Source: UBA7067 sp051880615 (lineage in GTDB: Bacteria > Bacillota > Clostridia > Oscillospirales > Acutalibacteraceae). Taken from it: a DNA stretch of 64,000 bases. A program made the translations under genes and the position numbers. The notes beneath the pieces were generated by a model. It ran no database searches and was not told where the DNA came from. It saw only the letters and a program-made list of their open reading frames with translations. The stretch is taken from positions 1-64,000 of the forward strand of contig JBJEOH010000041.1 in assembly GCA_051880615.1 (NCBI GenBank). The letters are read 5' to 3'. Positions 1 through 8,906 of the stretch are shown here, piece after piece. The stretch's first letter is position 1; each line of letters starts with the position of its first letter.

Positions 1-361
1 CAGGCGAAGTTATTTTTTCTTAATTGTGTAACTAATCATTGACAAACCTACATTTACCGACAATTTGCGACAGAATGGTTTAATTGCGAATTAGTGTTTA
101 CACAGAATGGAGAGTTGAGAGTAAAGATTGAAGATTGTGGTTGTTACTGCTACACTGCGTATTAATAAAAAAGTTTGGTTGTTTAGTGGTAAAAAATTTT
201 AAGGGAAAGAGGATTAGAAATCTCCCTTTCCCTTAAATCTGTTTTGCTTCCTTTTCTCTGCCGAAAAAGGAAGCAAAAGTATAATATAGATGAATAATTC
301 GAGTCGATGGATTGTGCCGTTTTGATGAAAGTTTTAAAGCTTTAACAAGAAAAACGCTGCT
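1..361. other. Intergenic region with two stem-loops
   Basis: No gene is visible here. Two inverted repeats stand out: AAGGGAAAG/CTTTCCCTT at about 201-234, and a stronger one at 242-278 whose 14-nt arms TTTTGCTTCCTTTT and AAAAGGAAGCAAAA are exact complements around a 9-nt loop. A degenerate copy of the dispersed repeat described at 8522 lies at 117-166. The stem-loops may end transcripts of iorBA on the minus strand or of a gene to the left of the window. Confidence 0.5.
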
Positions 362-937
362 TTATCGCTCATAACCAAGCTCAAAAGCCTTTAAGTTAAG
401 CTCCAAAAACTTCGGCGGTACTGTCTGCTTAACGGTGTCGAGCCATACCTGCTTTTCAATATCGGTCTGCTTTGCAAGCATACCCATAAGCACAACATTA
501 ACAGCCTTTACACTTCCTGCCTGCTCGGCAAGGCTAAGTGCGTCAGCCGAAATAACCTCAACACCGAGCGACTTAATCTGTACGAGTATGTCCTCAGGGT
601 ATACGGCATTGCCTGTTACAACAGGCATCGGGTCAATCTGCTGTGTATTTACAATGATTTTACCGCCCTTTTTGAGGTAGGGGAGAAATCTTGCCGCTTC
701 CAAAGCCTCAAAAGAGAGTATTATGTCAGCCTCACCCTGTTCAATAATAGGGGAGGCAACGCTTTCACCGTAGCGTACATATGTCACAACCGAGCCGCCT
801 CTCTGGCTCATTCCGTGAACCTCCGATACCTTAACATCGTAATCACGGCTTAAAAGAGCGTTGCCCAACAGTCGGCTTGCAAGCAGCGTTCCCTGACCGC
901 CTACGCCGACGATTAAAATTGATTTTACATCGTTCAT
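362..937 (-). CDS. iorB: Indolepyruvate:ferredoxin oxidoreductase, beta subunit
   Basis: Small subunit of the enzyme that oxidatively decarboxylates aryl pyruvates (from aromatic amino acid transamination) to aryl-acetyl-CoA while reducing ferredoxin. The 191-residue length fits the family. The N-terminal glycine motif GVGGQGTLLASRLLG (about residues 11-25), followed by HGMSQRGG, is typical of the gamma/beta-type subunit of 2-oxoacid:ferredoxin oxidoreductases. It lies 28 bp downstream of iorA on the same strand, so the two form an iorAB operon. Cytoplasmic and oxygen sensitive; points to an anaerobe that ferments amino acids or takes up aryl acids. Confidence 0.93.
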   Translation of the reverse strand: MNDVKSILIVGVGGQGTLLASRLLGNALLSRDYDVKVSEVHGMSQRGGSVVTYVRYGESVASPIIEQGEADIILSFEALEAARFLPYLKKGGKIIVNTQQIDPMPVVTGNAVYPEDILVQIKSLGVEVISADALSLAEQAGSVKAVNVVLMGMLAKQTDIEKQVWLDTVKQTVPPKFLELNLKAFELGYER

Positions 938-965
938 ATATGTTCAATCCTTTCGGTATATTTCG

Positions 966-2693
966 TTAATCAACAATAGCCGACTTTTTGCAAAGACCCT
1001 TGCAAACGCCGCAGCCTACGCACTGAGTATTGTCAATCTGCGCCTTGCCGTCCTTTATGCTGATAGCGGGACAGCCGATTGACAGGCACATTTTGCAGCC
1101 GATGCACTTGTCTGATTCTATGCGCAGCGGCGGATTGTGCTTTACATATTTCAAAAGCGCGCAAGGCCTTCTTGAAATAACAACCGACGGACCGTCCTTT
1201 TCAAGCTGTTCTTTGATAACTGCGATTGTTTCATCAAGGTTATACGGGTCGCACACAGCAACATTATCAATGCCGACAGCATGACAAAGGCTTTCAAGGT
1301 CAACGGCTGACGCAGGGTCGCCCTTGATGTTGTATCCCGTCGTCGGGTTCTGCTGATGTCCTGTCATACCCGTAATTGAGTTATCAAGCACGATTACAAC
1401 CGAGTTTGTTGCGTTGTATGCTATGTCGATAAGTCCCGTAACGCCCGAGTGCATAAAGGTTGAGTCACCGATAACCGCAACAGATTTTTTCTCGCTTTCC
1501 TCGCCTCTTGCAAGGTTAAAGCCGTGCAGAGCCGAAACAGACGCGCCCATACATACGCAGGTGTCCATCATTGCAATCGGTGCCGACGCGCCGAGTGTGT
1601 AGCAGCCGATGTCACCGCTGACATAAACCTTAAGCTTTTTAAGCGCATAGAACAAGCCTCTGTGAGGGCAGCCGCAGCACATAACAGGAGGACGAATAGG
1701 AATTTGTGTATCAAGAGCAATGCTGTCAGGCTTTTCGCCTAAAATAAGCTCTCTGACAGTTTTCTGTGAAAATTCGCCGCACAGTGAGAACAGCTCTTTG
1801 CCGATAGGGTTAAGACCTATTTTGCGGCAGTGCGTTTCAATAAAGTCGTCAAGCTCCTCTATAACGAAAAGTTTATCAACCTTTGCGGCAAAGTCCTTGA
1901 TAAGCTTTTCAGGCATCGGGTAAATCATACCGAGCTTTAAGTATGAAGCCTTATCGCCCAGAGCCTCTTTGGCGTACTGATAGCAGTCGCCGGCTGTGAT
2001 AATGCCGATTGCAGTGTCGTTCATTTCAACACGGTTGAAGTCTGCGCTTTCGGCAAGCTGGGTAAGCTTCTTTGTTCTTTCCTCAACAAAAACATGTCTG
2101 CCCTTGGCATTAGCCGGCAGCATAACATTCTTTTGCGGGTTCTTCTTGTATTCCTTCAGCGGACGCTCCTGTCTTTCCTCAACCTCAACAAGACTTCTTG
2201 AATGTGCAATTCTTGTTGTCAGTCTTAGTACAACCGGTGTGTCGTATTCCTCGCTCAGCTCATATGCGAGCTTTGTAAAGCGCTTACATTCGTCTGAGTC
2301 GGCAGGCTCAAGCATCGGTACCTTTGCCGCCTTTGCATAATTTCGTGAGTCCTGCTCGTTTTGTGAGGAGTGCATACCGGGGTCATCGGCAACAGCAAGC
2401 ATCATTCCTCCGTTTACGCCTATGTAGCTCATTGTGAAGAAAGGGTCTGCCGCTACATTAAGTCCGACATGCTTCATACCGCAAAAGCTTCTCGCACCTG
2501 CAAAGCAAGCTCCTGCGGCTGCCTCAGCGGCAACCTTTTCATTCGGAGCCCATTCACAGCGGATTTCATCGTATTTAGCCGCGTTTTCGGTTATCTCGGT
2601 GCTCGGTGTGCCGGGATAGCTCGACGCAACCCGAACACCGGCTTCAAATAATCCTCTGGCAACAGCTTCGTTGCCAAGCATTAGTTTTTTCAT
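966..2693 (-). CDS. iorA: Indolepyruvate:ferredoxin oxidoreductase, alpha subunit
   Basis: Large subunit carrying thiamine diphosphate and iron-sulfur clusters. The N-terminal part (MKKLMLGNEAVARGLFEAG, then SSYPGTPSTEI) is the pyruvate-oxidoreductase-type domain. The middle holds CCGCPHRG and the TPP-binding stretch with GDIGCYTLG and VIGDSTFMHSGV. The C-terminus has two ferredoxin motifs, CIGCKMCLSIGCP and CVGCGVCKGLCKK. I place the start at 2693 (575 aa): an AAGGTGG ribosome site lies 7 nt upstream and the product then begins like the family. The frame is open 15 codons further upstream, to 2738. It is followed by iorB. Confidence 0.93.
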   Translation of the reverse strand: MKKLMLGNEAVARGLFEAGVRVASSYPGTPSTEITENAAKYDEIRCEWAPNEKVAAEAAAGACFAGARSFCGMKHVGLNVAADPFFTMSYIGVNGGMMLAVADDPGMHSSQNEQDSRNYAKAAKVPMLEPADSDECKRFTKLAYELSEEYDTPVVLRLTTRIAHSRSLVEVEERQERPLKEYKKNPQKNVMLPANAKGRHVFVEERTKKLTQLAESADFNRVEMNDTAIGIITAGDCYQYAKEALGDKASYLKLGMIYPMPEKLIKDFAAKVDKLFVIEELDDFIETHCRKIGLNPIGKELFSLCGEFSQKTVRELILGEKPDSIALDTQIPIRPPVMCCGCPHRGLFYALKKLKVYVSGDIGCYTLGASAPIAMMDTCVCMGASVSALHGFNLARGEESEKKSVAVIGDSTFMHSGVTGLIDIAYNATNSVVIVLDNSITGMTGHQQNPTTGYNIKGDPASAVDLESLCHAVGIDNVAVCDPYNLDETIAVIKEQLEKDGPSVVISRRPCALLKYVKHNPPLRIESDKCIGCKMCLSIGCPAISIKDGKAQIDNTQCVGCGVCKGLCKKSAIVD

Positions 2694-2770
2694 TGTAAAC
2701 CACCTTTTGTTTGTTTTTGCTATATTGCTTATTTGCAAAAATTAAAATAAAAAACAATTATTTACCTATC

Positions 2771-2799
2771 ATTGTATCAAAATAATGTGATAAGTGCAA
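2771..2799 (-). promoter_or_regulatory. Likely iorAB promoter
   Basis: On the minus strand TTGCAC (2799-2794) and TACAAT (2776-2771) are separated by 17 nt, about 80 nt upstream of the iorA start. It sits in the divergent iorA/uvrA spacer. Confidence 0.5.
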
Positions 2800-2867
2800 G
2801 ATAATTTGAGTGAATAGCGCAAAACTTTGTGCAAAACCGAGATAAGACGGCAAAATAAAATTAACGG

Positions 2868-2896
2868 TTGAAAAATATTTTAAATTAAGGTATATT
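2868..2896 (+). promoter_or_regulatory. Likely uvrA promoter
   Basis: TTGAAA (2868-2873) and TATATT (2891-2896) with a 17-nt spacer, about 50 nt upstream of the start codon. No SOS (LexA) box was recognised by eye. Confidence 0.5.
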
Positions 2897-2955
2897 TAAG
2901 ACAGTGTAACAGAACAAACATTCGGGTAATTGGAGCGGTCGAAAGGATGGGTAAA

Positions 2956-5784
2956 ATGGCTGAAAAGAATATTATCGTTAAGGGTGCAAATGAACACAAC
3001 CTGAAAAATATAGATGTCGAGATTCCGAGGGATAAGCTTGTGGTTTTAACAGGTCTTTCAGGCTCGGGCAAATCATCTCTCGCCTTTGATACAATCTATG
3101 CCGAGGGACAGAGAAGATATGTTGAAAGCCTGTCCTCGTACGCGCGTATGTTCTTAGGACAGATGGAAAAGCCCGATGTTGAGAGCATTGACGGACTTTC
3201 GCCTGCAATATCAATCGACCAGAAAACAACTTCAAAAAATCCCCGTTCAACAGTCGGAACCGTTACCGAGATCTACGATTATCTCCGCCTTTTATATGCG
3301 AGAATAGGTATTCCGCATTGCCCTGAATGCGGCAGAGAGATAAAGCAGCAGACGATAGACCAGATTGTTGACAAGGTTATGACGCTGCCCGAACGCACAA
3401 AGATACAGATTCTTGCGCCGATTGCAAGGGGAAAAAAGGGCGAGTTTAAAAAGGAAATCGAATCGGCAGGCAAAAGCGGCTATGCCCGAATGAGAATCGA
3501 CGGTATAATATATGACCTCAGTGAAACGATAAAGCTTGAAAAGAACAAAAAGCACAATATTGAAATTGTCGTTGACCGCCTTGTGATAAAGGAAGGTATC
3601 AACTCGCGTCTTGCCGACTCGATTGAAACGGCTGCGTCACTGACAAAGGGACTGATAATGGTCAGTGTACAGGATGGCGAGGATATGTTGTTTTCACAGA
3701 ATTACGCCTGTCCCGATCACGGAGTAAGCGTTGACGAGCTGACTCCGCGTATGTTTTCGTTCAACAATCCTTTCGGCGCCTGCCCGAAATGTACGGGTCT
3801 TGGAGTTTTTATGCGTGTTGACCCCGACCTTGTTATCCCCGACTGGAACAAGTCAATAGCACAGGGCGGCATCAAGGGCAGCGGCTGGGCTATGGAGGGC
3901 AGCACGATTGCAACAATGTACTTTGAGGCTCTTGCCAAAAAGTTTAAATTCTCACTTGATACCCCAATTAAAGACTTGCCTGAAGAAGTTGTGGATATTA
4001 TTTTGTATGGGCTAAAAGACGAAAAGCTTAAGGTCACACGAAAGAATATGTACGGCACAGGCGAGTATTACGCCGACTTTGAGGGTGTAATAAACAACCT
4101 TGAAAGACGCTTCAGAGAAACGCAGAGCAGTTGGATAAAGGAAGAGATAGAGTCGTATATGAGCGCTGTTCCCTGTGAGGAATGCGGCGGCAGACGACTT
4201 TCAAAGGTCAGCCTTGCGGTTACTGTCGGCGGAATCAATATCAGTGAGTTCTGTGATAAGTCTATAAAAGAAGCTCTTGAGTTTATAAATAACCTTGAGC
4301 TTACCGACAGGGAGAGAATGATAGCCGACGAAATACTCAAGGAGATAAAACAGCGGCTCGGATTTTTAAACAGCGTGGGTCTTGACTATCTGACTCTTTC
4401 TCGTTCATCGGGAACGCTGTCAGGCGGCGAAAGCCAGAGAATCCGCCTTGCAACTCAGATTGGTTCTTCGCTTATGGGAGTGCTGTATATCCTTGACGAG
4501 CCGAGCATCGGACTGCACCAGCGCGACAACGACAAGCTGCTTGCAACGCTCCGCAATCTGCGCGATATTGGCAACACAGTTATCGTAGTTGAGCACGATG
4601 AGGACACGATGTATGCTGCTGATTATATCGTCGATATTGGCCCCGGAGCAGGTGTTCACGGCGGAGAGGTTGTCTGCTACGGCGATGTTGAGCAGATAAA
4701 GCGGTGTGAGCGCTCAATAACAGGGCAGTATTTAAGCGGCAAGCGGAAAATTGAAATCCCCGAGCAGCGCAGAAAGGGCAACGGCTTTAAGCTTACAGTA
4801 AAGGGTGCAGCGCAGAACAACCTGAAAAATGTTAGCGTTCAGATTCCGCTTGGTATGTTTGTGTGCGTTACGGGTGTGTCAGGCTCGGGCAAATCGTCAC
4901 TTGTAAATGAGGTTTTGTATAAGCATCTTGCGGCAAAGCTCAACGGTGCAAAGTCGAGAGCAGGAAAATTCAAGTCGATTGAGGGAATTGAAAACCTCGA
5001 CAAGGTTATCGACATAAACCAAAACCCAATCGGCAGAACACCTCGTTCAAACCCTGCGACATATACCGGTGTTTTCACAGATATAAGAGAGCTGTTTGCA
5101 TCAGTTAAGGAATCCAAGATGCGCGGTTTTAACTCAAGCAGATTTTCGTTCAATGTAAAGGGCGGCCGCTGCGAGGCTTGCCAGGGTGACGGTATAATCA
5201 AGATTGAGATGCACTTTCTGTCCGATATATATGTTCCCTGCGAGGTCTGCGGCGGAAAACGCTACAACAGGGAAACTCTGGAGGTTAAATACAAGGATAA
5301 GTCAATTTACGATGTGCTTGAAATGACGGTTGAGGAGGGACTTGCCTTCTTTGCCGATATCCCGAAAATTCGCCGTAAGCTGCAAACTCTTTACGATGTA
5401 GGACTCGGCTATGTAAAAATCGGTCAGCCTGCAACAACGCTGTCAGGCGGCGAGGCACAGCGCGTCAAGCTTGCAACCGAGCTTTCAAAGCGCTCGACAG
5501 GCAAGACGATTTATATACTCGATGAGCCGACAACAGGCTTGCACATTGCCGATGTGCACAAGCTTATTGAGGTCTTGCAAACTCTTGTTGACGGCGGCAA
5601 CACGGTTGTTGTAATCGAGCATAACCTTGACCTAATAAAAACGGCGGATTATATCATAGATTTAGGACCCGAGGGCGGTGACGGCGGCGGAACAATAGTT
5701 GCCGAAGGAACGCCGGAGCAGGTCGCAGAATGTGAAAATTCGTATACGGGGCAATATTTGAAAAAGTTTTTGTCAAAAGAGTGA
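2956..5784 (+). CDS. uvrA: Excinuclease ABC subunit A
   Basis: DNA damage sensor of nucleotide excision repair; loads UvrB at lesions. Two ABC ATPase halves are visible: Walker A GLSGSGKSS at residues 33-41 and GVSGSGKSS in the second half, signatures LSGGESQR and LSGGEAQR, and Walker B ILDEPSIGLHQ and ILDEPTTGLH. The zinc-finger cysteines (CPECG; CPDHG...CPKC; CEAC...CEVCGG) are present. I prefer the ATG at 2956 (942 aa), which has AAAGG 9 nt upstream and gives the usual MAEKNIIVKGA start; the ATG at 2947 is too close to that site. Stands alone, with typA behind its own promoter. Confidence 0.97.
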   Translation: MAEKNIIVKGANEHNLKNIDVEIPRDKLVVLTGLSGSGKSSLAFDTIYAEGQRRYVESLSSYARMFLGQMEKPDVESIDGLSPAISIDQKTTSKNPRSTVGTVTEIYDYLRLLYARIGIPHCPECGREIKQQTIDQIVDKVMTLPERTKIQILAPIARGKKGEFKKEIESAGKSGYARMRIDGIIYDLSETIKLEKNKKHNIEIVVDRLVIKEGINSRLADSIETAASLTKGLIMVSVQDGEDMLFSQNYACPDHGVSVDELTPRMFSFNNPFGACPKCTGLGVFMRVDPDLVIPDWNKSIAQGGIKGSGWAMEGSTIATMYFEALAKKFKFSLDTPIKDLPEEVVDIILYGLKDEKLKVTRKNMYGTGEYYADFEGVINNLERRFRETQSSWIKEEIESYMSAVPCEECGGRRLSKVSLAVTVGGINISEFCDKSIKEALEFINNLELTDRERMIADEILKEIKQRLGFLNSVGLDYLTLSRSSGTLSGGESQRIRLATQIGSSLMGVLYILDEPSIGLHQRDNDKLLATLRNLRDIGNTVIVVEHDEDTMYAADYIVDIGPGAGVHGGEVVCYGDVEQIKRCERSITGQYLSGKRKIEIPEQRRKGNGFKLTVKGAAQNNLKNVSVQIPLGMFVCVTGVSGSGKSSLVNEVLYKHLAAKLNGAKSRAGKFKSIEGIENLDKVIDINQNPIGRTPRSNPATYTGVFTDIRELFASVKESKMRGFNSSRFSFNVKGGRCEACQGDGIIKIEMHFLSDIYVPCEVCGGKRYNRETLEVKYKDKSIYDVLEMTVEEGLAFFADIPKIRRKLQTLYDVGLGYVKIGQPATTLSGGEAQRVKLATELSKRSTGKTIYILDEPTTGLHIADVHKLIEVLQTLVDGGNTVVVIEHNLDLIKTADYIIDLGPEGGDGGGTIVAEGTPEQVAECENSYTGQYLKKFLSKE

Positions 5785-5798
5785 TTATGTGATATAAT
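5770..5798 (+). promoter_or_regulatory. Likely typA promoter overlapping the uvrA 3' end
   Basis: TTGTCA (5770-5775) and TATAAT (5793-5798) with a 17-nt spacer. The -35 hexamer lies inside the last uvrA codons, so no terminator separates the two genes. Confidence 0.6.
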
Positions 5799-5835
5799 AT
5801 CAAATTGTGAAAAATTGAAAATCAGAGGGATTATT

Positions 5836-7653
5836 ATGGGTGAAAGAAAAGATTTAAGGAATGTTGCAATTATTGCTCATGTTGACCACGGCAAGACAAC
5901 TCTTGTTGACCAGCTTTTGCGCCAGAGCGGAGTTTTCCGTGAGAACGAGGCAGTTGCAGAGCGTGTTATGGACTCAAACGACCTTGAAAGGGAAAGAGGA
6001 ATCACAATCCTTTCAAAGAACACAGCCGTAATGTATAACGGCACAAAGATTAATATTGTTGATACGCCGGGACACGCAGATTTCGGCGGCGAGGTTGAGC
6101 GTATTCTTATGATGGTTGACGGCGTATTGCTGCTTGTTGACGCATTCGAGGGCTGTATGCCGCAGACCCGATTTGTGCTTAAAAAGGCTCTTAACCTCGG
6201 CAAAAAGCCTATAGTTGTACTGAATAAAATCGACCGTCCGGGTGCAAGACCGGAGGAGGTTGTCGATGAGGTTCTCGATTTGTTTATCGAGCTTGGTGCT
6301 GATGACGAGCAGCTTGAATTCCCTGTTGTTTATGCATCAGCCCGTGATGGCTTTGCTTCAACCGACCCGTATGAAACAGGAACAGATATGAAGCCGCTTT
6401 TTGAGGCTATTATCAACGAGGTTCCTGCACCGCAGGGCGATCTTGACGGCGAAATGCAGATTCTTTTTTCCAATATAGACTATGATGATTATGTCGGCAG
6501 AATCGGCATCGGCAGGGTAGAGCGCGGCTCGGTAAAATCGGGTCAGAGCGCTGTGCTGTGCTGTCGTGACGGCGCAACAAAGAGCGTAAAAATCACAAAG
6601 CTCTACCAGTTTGAGGGACTTAAAAGAGTTGAATGTGAGAGCGCAAGCCTTGGTGATTTAGTGTGCGTTTCGGGCATTACCGACCTCAATATCGGCGAAA
6701 CGGTATGCTCACCCGATAAGGTAGAGCCGCTTCCGTTTGTCAAGATTGACGAGCCGACAGTTTCAATGATGTTTATGGTAAACAACAGCCCCTTTGCTGG
6801 CAAGGAGGGCAAGTATGTTACCTCAAGAAATATCCGTGACCGCCTGTTCAAGGAGGTTGAAACGAATGTTGCGCTGAGAGTTGAAGAAACAGACTCCGCC
6901 GACACCTTCAGAGTATCGGGCAGAGGCGAGCTTCACCTTTCAATCCTTATCGAAACAATGCGCCGTGAAAACTACGAATTCCAGGTTTCAAGACCGAGCG
7001 TAATTATGAAGAAGATTGACGGCGTGCTCTGCGAGCCTATCGAGTTTTTGATTATCGAGGTGCCCGAAAATTATGTCGGCGCAGTTATGGAAAAGCTCGG
7101 CTCACGCAAGGCAGAGCTTGTAAATATGGGAACAAGAGAGTCGGGCATTACTCATATTGAGTTTAAAATTCCTGCAAGAGGTCTTATGGGCTACCGCAGT
7201 GAGTTTATGACAGATACAAACGGCAACGGCATTATGAACCATGTTTTTGACGGCTATGAGCCGTACAAGGGCGAAATCATCAGCCGCCATCAGGGTTCTC
7301 TTATCGTGTTTGAAACAGGCGAATCAACCCAGTACGGTCTTTATGCCGCACAGGAGAGAGGCAGACTCTTTATCGGACCGGGCGTACCCGTTTATGAGGG
7401 TATGATTTGCGGCGCAAGCCCTAAGGCTGAGGATTTGGTTGTAAATGTCTGCAAGAAAAAGCATATGACAAACACCCGTGCCTCAGGCTCGGACGATGCG
7501 CTCAAGCTCACACCGCACACGGTTTTAAGCCTTGAGCAGTGTCTTGAATTTATAGCCGATGATGAGCTTGTTGAGGTAACACCGGGCAGCATCAGAATGA
7601 GAAAAATGATTCTCAACAAAGAGCAGCGCTTGAAAAAGCAGTTCAAGAGCTAA
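5836..7653 (+). CDS. typA: Translational GTPase TypA/BipA
   Basis: Ribosome-binding GTPase of the EF-G family, linked to stress and cold adaptation and to ribosome assembly. The G1 motif AHVDHGKTT, switch II DTPGHADF and NKIDRPG are intact, and the C-terminal BipA-specific region is full length (605 aa from this start). The ATG at 5836 is preceded by AGAGGGA and gives the product MGERKDLRNVAIIAHVD, which matches the family. An upstream in-frame start at 5815 lacks a ribosome site. Its stop overlaps the next gene start (TAATG), implying translational coupling with the exonuclease. Confidence 0.96.
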   Translation: MGERKDLRNVAIIAHVDHGKTTLVDQLLRQSGVFRENEAVAERVMDSNDLERERGITILSKNTAVMYNGTKINIVDTPGHADFGGEVERILMMVDGVLLLVDAFEGCMPQTRFVLKKALNLGKKPIVVLNKIDRPGARPEEVVDEVLDLFIELGADDEQLEFPVVYASARDGFASTDPYETGTDMKPLFEAIINEVPAPQGDLDGEMQILFSNIDYDDYVGRIGIGRVERGSVKSGQSAVLCCRDGATKSVKITKLYQFEGLKRVECESASLGDLVCVSGITDLNIGETVCSPDKVEPLPFVKIDEPTVSMMFMVNNSPFAGKEGKYVTSRNIRDRLFKEVETNVALRVEETDSADTFRVSGRGELHLSILIETMRRENYEFQVSRPSVIMKKIDGVLCEPIEFLIIEVPENYVGAVMEKLGSRKAELVNMGTRESGITHIEFKIPARGLMGYRSEFMTDTNGNGIMNHVFDGYEPYKGEIISRHQGSLIVFETGESTQYGLYAAQERGRLFIGPGVPVYEGMICGASPKAEDLVVNVCKKKHMTNTRASGSDDALKLTPHTVLSLEQCLEFIADDELVEVTPGSIRMRKMILNKEQRLKKQFKS

Positions 7654-8534
7654 TGGATAATATGAATTGGGTTGTTCTTGACCTTGAGTGGAACGGCACA
7701 TACAGCCGCCGCAGAAAGAAAAATATAAACGAAATTATAGATATAGGCGCGGTAAAGCTTGACAGCGGCTTGAATATTGTTGACCGCTATTCAATGCTTA
7801 TCACGCCGCAAATAGGCAAAACGCTGAACAAATATGTTCAGGAGCTTACGCACATAAGTATTGACGAGCTTGAATCTGCTCAGCACACATTTACACACGC
7901 GCTGAGCAGATTCAACGAATTTGCCGAAGACAGCGTGATACTTACATGGGGTACTACCGACATTCTCACGCTTATGAGCAACTGCGAGTATTTTCTGCAC
8001 AATGACCGCCCTGTTTGCCTCAAGTATTATATGGATTTGCAGCATTATTGCCAAAGAGCGCTGTCTATGACAAATCCGGGCAAGCAGCCGGGACTAGCGA
8101 CAATCGCGCAGCTGCTTGAAATTGAATATGACGAAAGCGAAATGCACCGCGCTCTTGCCGACAGCGAGCTTTCGGCGAGGTGCTTTGCGCGCCTTTTTGA
8201 CAAGGAATTGGTTGACAGCCTTATACGCAGGTGTGACGACAGCTTTTACCGCAGGATTTCATTTAAAAATCACTACATAACCGATATAAATAATCCTATA
8301 GTAAAGAAAAGCGAGCTTTACGCCGTGTGTCCCGACTGCGGAGAAAAAATGCAGATAAAGTCACGCTGGCAGGGCAAGAACCGAGGTTTCCGTGCAAAAG
8401 CGATATGCCCGAACTGCAAAGTACCGAGCATTGCAACCGTGCGTTTCAAAAAAATGTTTGATTCACTGGAGATAAAACACTTTGTCGCTCCGATAGAGGA
8501 GCAAGGGAAAGAAGAAAAAAAGAATAAAGAGTAA
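7653..8534 (+). CDS. DEDD-family 3'-5' exonuclease with C-terminal zinc ribbon
   Basis: Probable exonuclease of the DnaQ/KapD-like fold, 293 aa. The N-terminus has the Exo I motif VVLDLEWNGT, then Exo II-like TWGTTDILTL and Exo III-like MHRALADSELSARCF (about residues 165-180). The C-terminal 60 residues hold CPDCGEKMQIKSRWQ...CPNCK, a four-cysteine zinc ribbon. The substrate is unknown; KapD-like, oligoribonuclease-like or tRNA/RNA-processing roles are all possible. It starts inside the typA stop codon and its last 12 bases lie within a dispersed repeat. Confidence 0.75.
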   Translation: MDNMNWVVLDLEWNGTYSRRRKKNINEIIDIGAVKLDSGLNIVDRYSMLITPQIGKTLNKYVQELTHISIDELESAQHTFTHALSRFNEFAEDSVILTWGTTDILTLMSNCEYFLHNDRPVCLKYYMDLQHYCQRALSMTNPGKQPGLATIAQLLEIEYDESEMHRALADSELSARCFARLFDKELVDSLIRRCDDSFYRRISFKNHYITDINNPIVKKSELYAVCPDCGEKMQIKSRWQGKNRGFRAKAICPNCKVPSIATVRFKKMFDSLEIKHFVAPIEEQGKEEKKNKE

Positions 8535-8577
8535 AGAATAATTGCGGTAGTCGTAGCTGCGCTGCTCTTTGAATTAA
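8522..8577 (+). repeat. Dispersed intergenic repeat, copy A
   Basis: A 56-nt segment beginning GAATAAAGAGT and ending GCTCTTTGAATTAA. A second copy lies in the opposite orientation at 23597-23646, and a degenerate one at 117-166. The ends form an imperfect inverted repeat (AAAGAG/CTCTTT). This copy supplies the last codons and stop of the exonuclease gene. Confidence 0.5.
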
Positions 8578-8630
8578 GGAAATTACTGAACACACAATCT
8601 CTCAACTCTCCGCTCTTTAAAATAAAACCC

Positions 8631-8659
8631 TTGACTTAAGTCCGTAAATTTTGTATAAT
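8631..8659 (+). promoter_or_regulatory. Strong promoter of the SRP RNA
   Basis: TTGACT (8631-8636) and TATAAT (8654-8659), exact 17-nt spacer. Transcription should begin near 8666. Confidence 0.8.
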
Positions 8660-8665
8660 AACTCT

Positions 8666-8857
8666 GTTGCAGAAATTGCGGCAAATAGCAAGTCGAATTC
8701 ATTTTCGTTGTAATATGCGAGCGGCAGGCCCTGTGCGATTGGATGCCGTGAACCATGTCAGGCGGGGAACCGAGCAGCATTAAGCGGATGTTCCGATGCG
8801 ATGCAGTAAGTCTGTCGTTCACATATTATAATGCGGGTGAGCTCGGCTTGTTTTTTT
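8666..8857 (+). ncRNA. ffs: Signal recognition particle RNA
   Basis: RNA component of the signal recognition particle, which binds Ffh for co-translational targeting. The Ffh-binding domain IV signature is visible at 8757-8778 as GTCAGGCGGGGAACCGAGCA. The flanks fold into a long rod: AAGTCGAATTC (8690-8700) pairs with GAGCTCGGCTT (8839-8849), TAATATG with CATATTA, and GAGCGGCAG with CTGTCGTTC. A run of seven T follows at 8851-8857 as terminator. The 5' part (8666-8689) holds TTGC...GCAA and might be an Alu-like domain; that is uncertain. Placement immediately before dnaX is the common Firmicutes order. Confidence 0.88.
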
Positions 8858-8906
8858 ATACTGATTTTTAATTAATCTGGGATTGGTATTATTTCGGAGG
8901 TGCTGT

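Noticed and set aside
8583..8822. Minus-strand frame of 79 codons
   Set aside because: It lies across the SRP RNA gene, whose structure and promoter explain the sequence.
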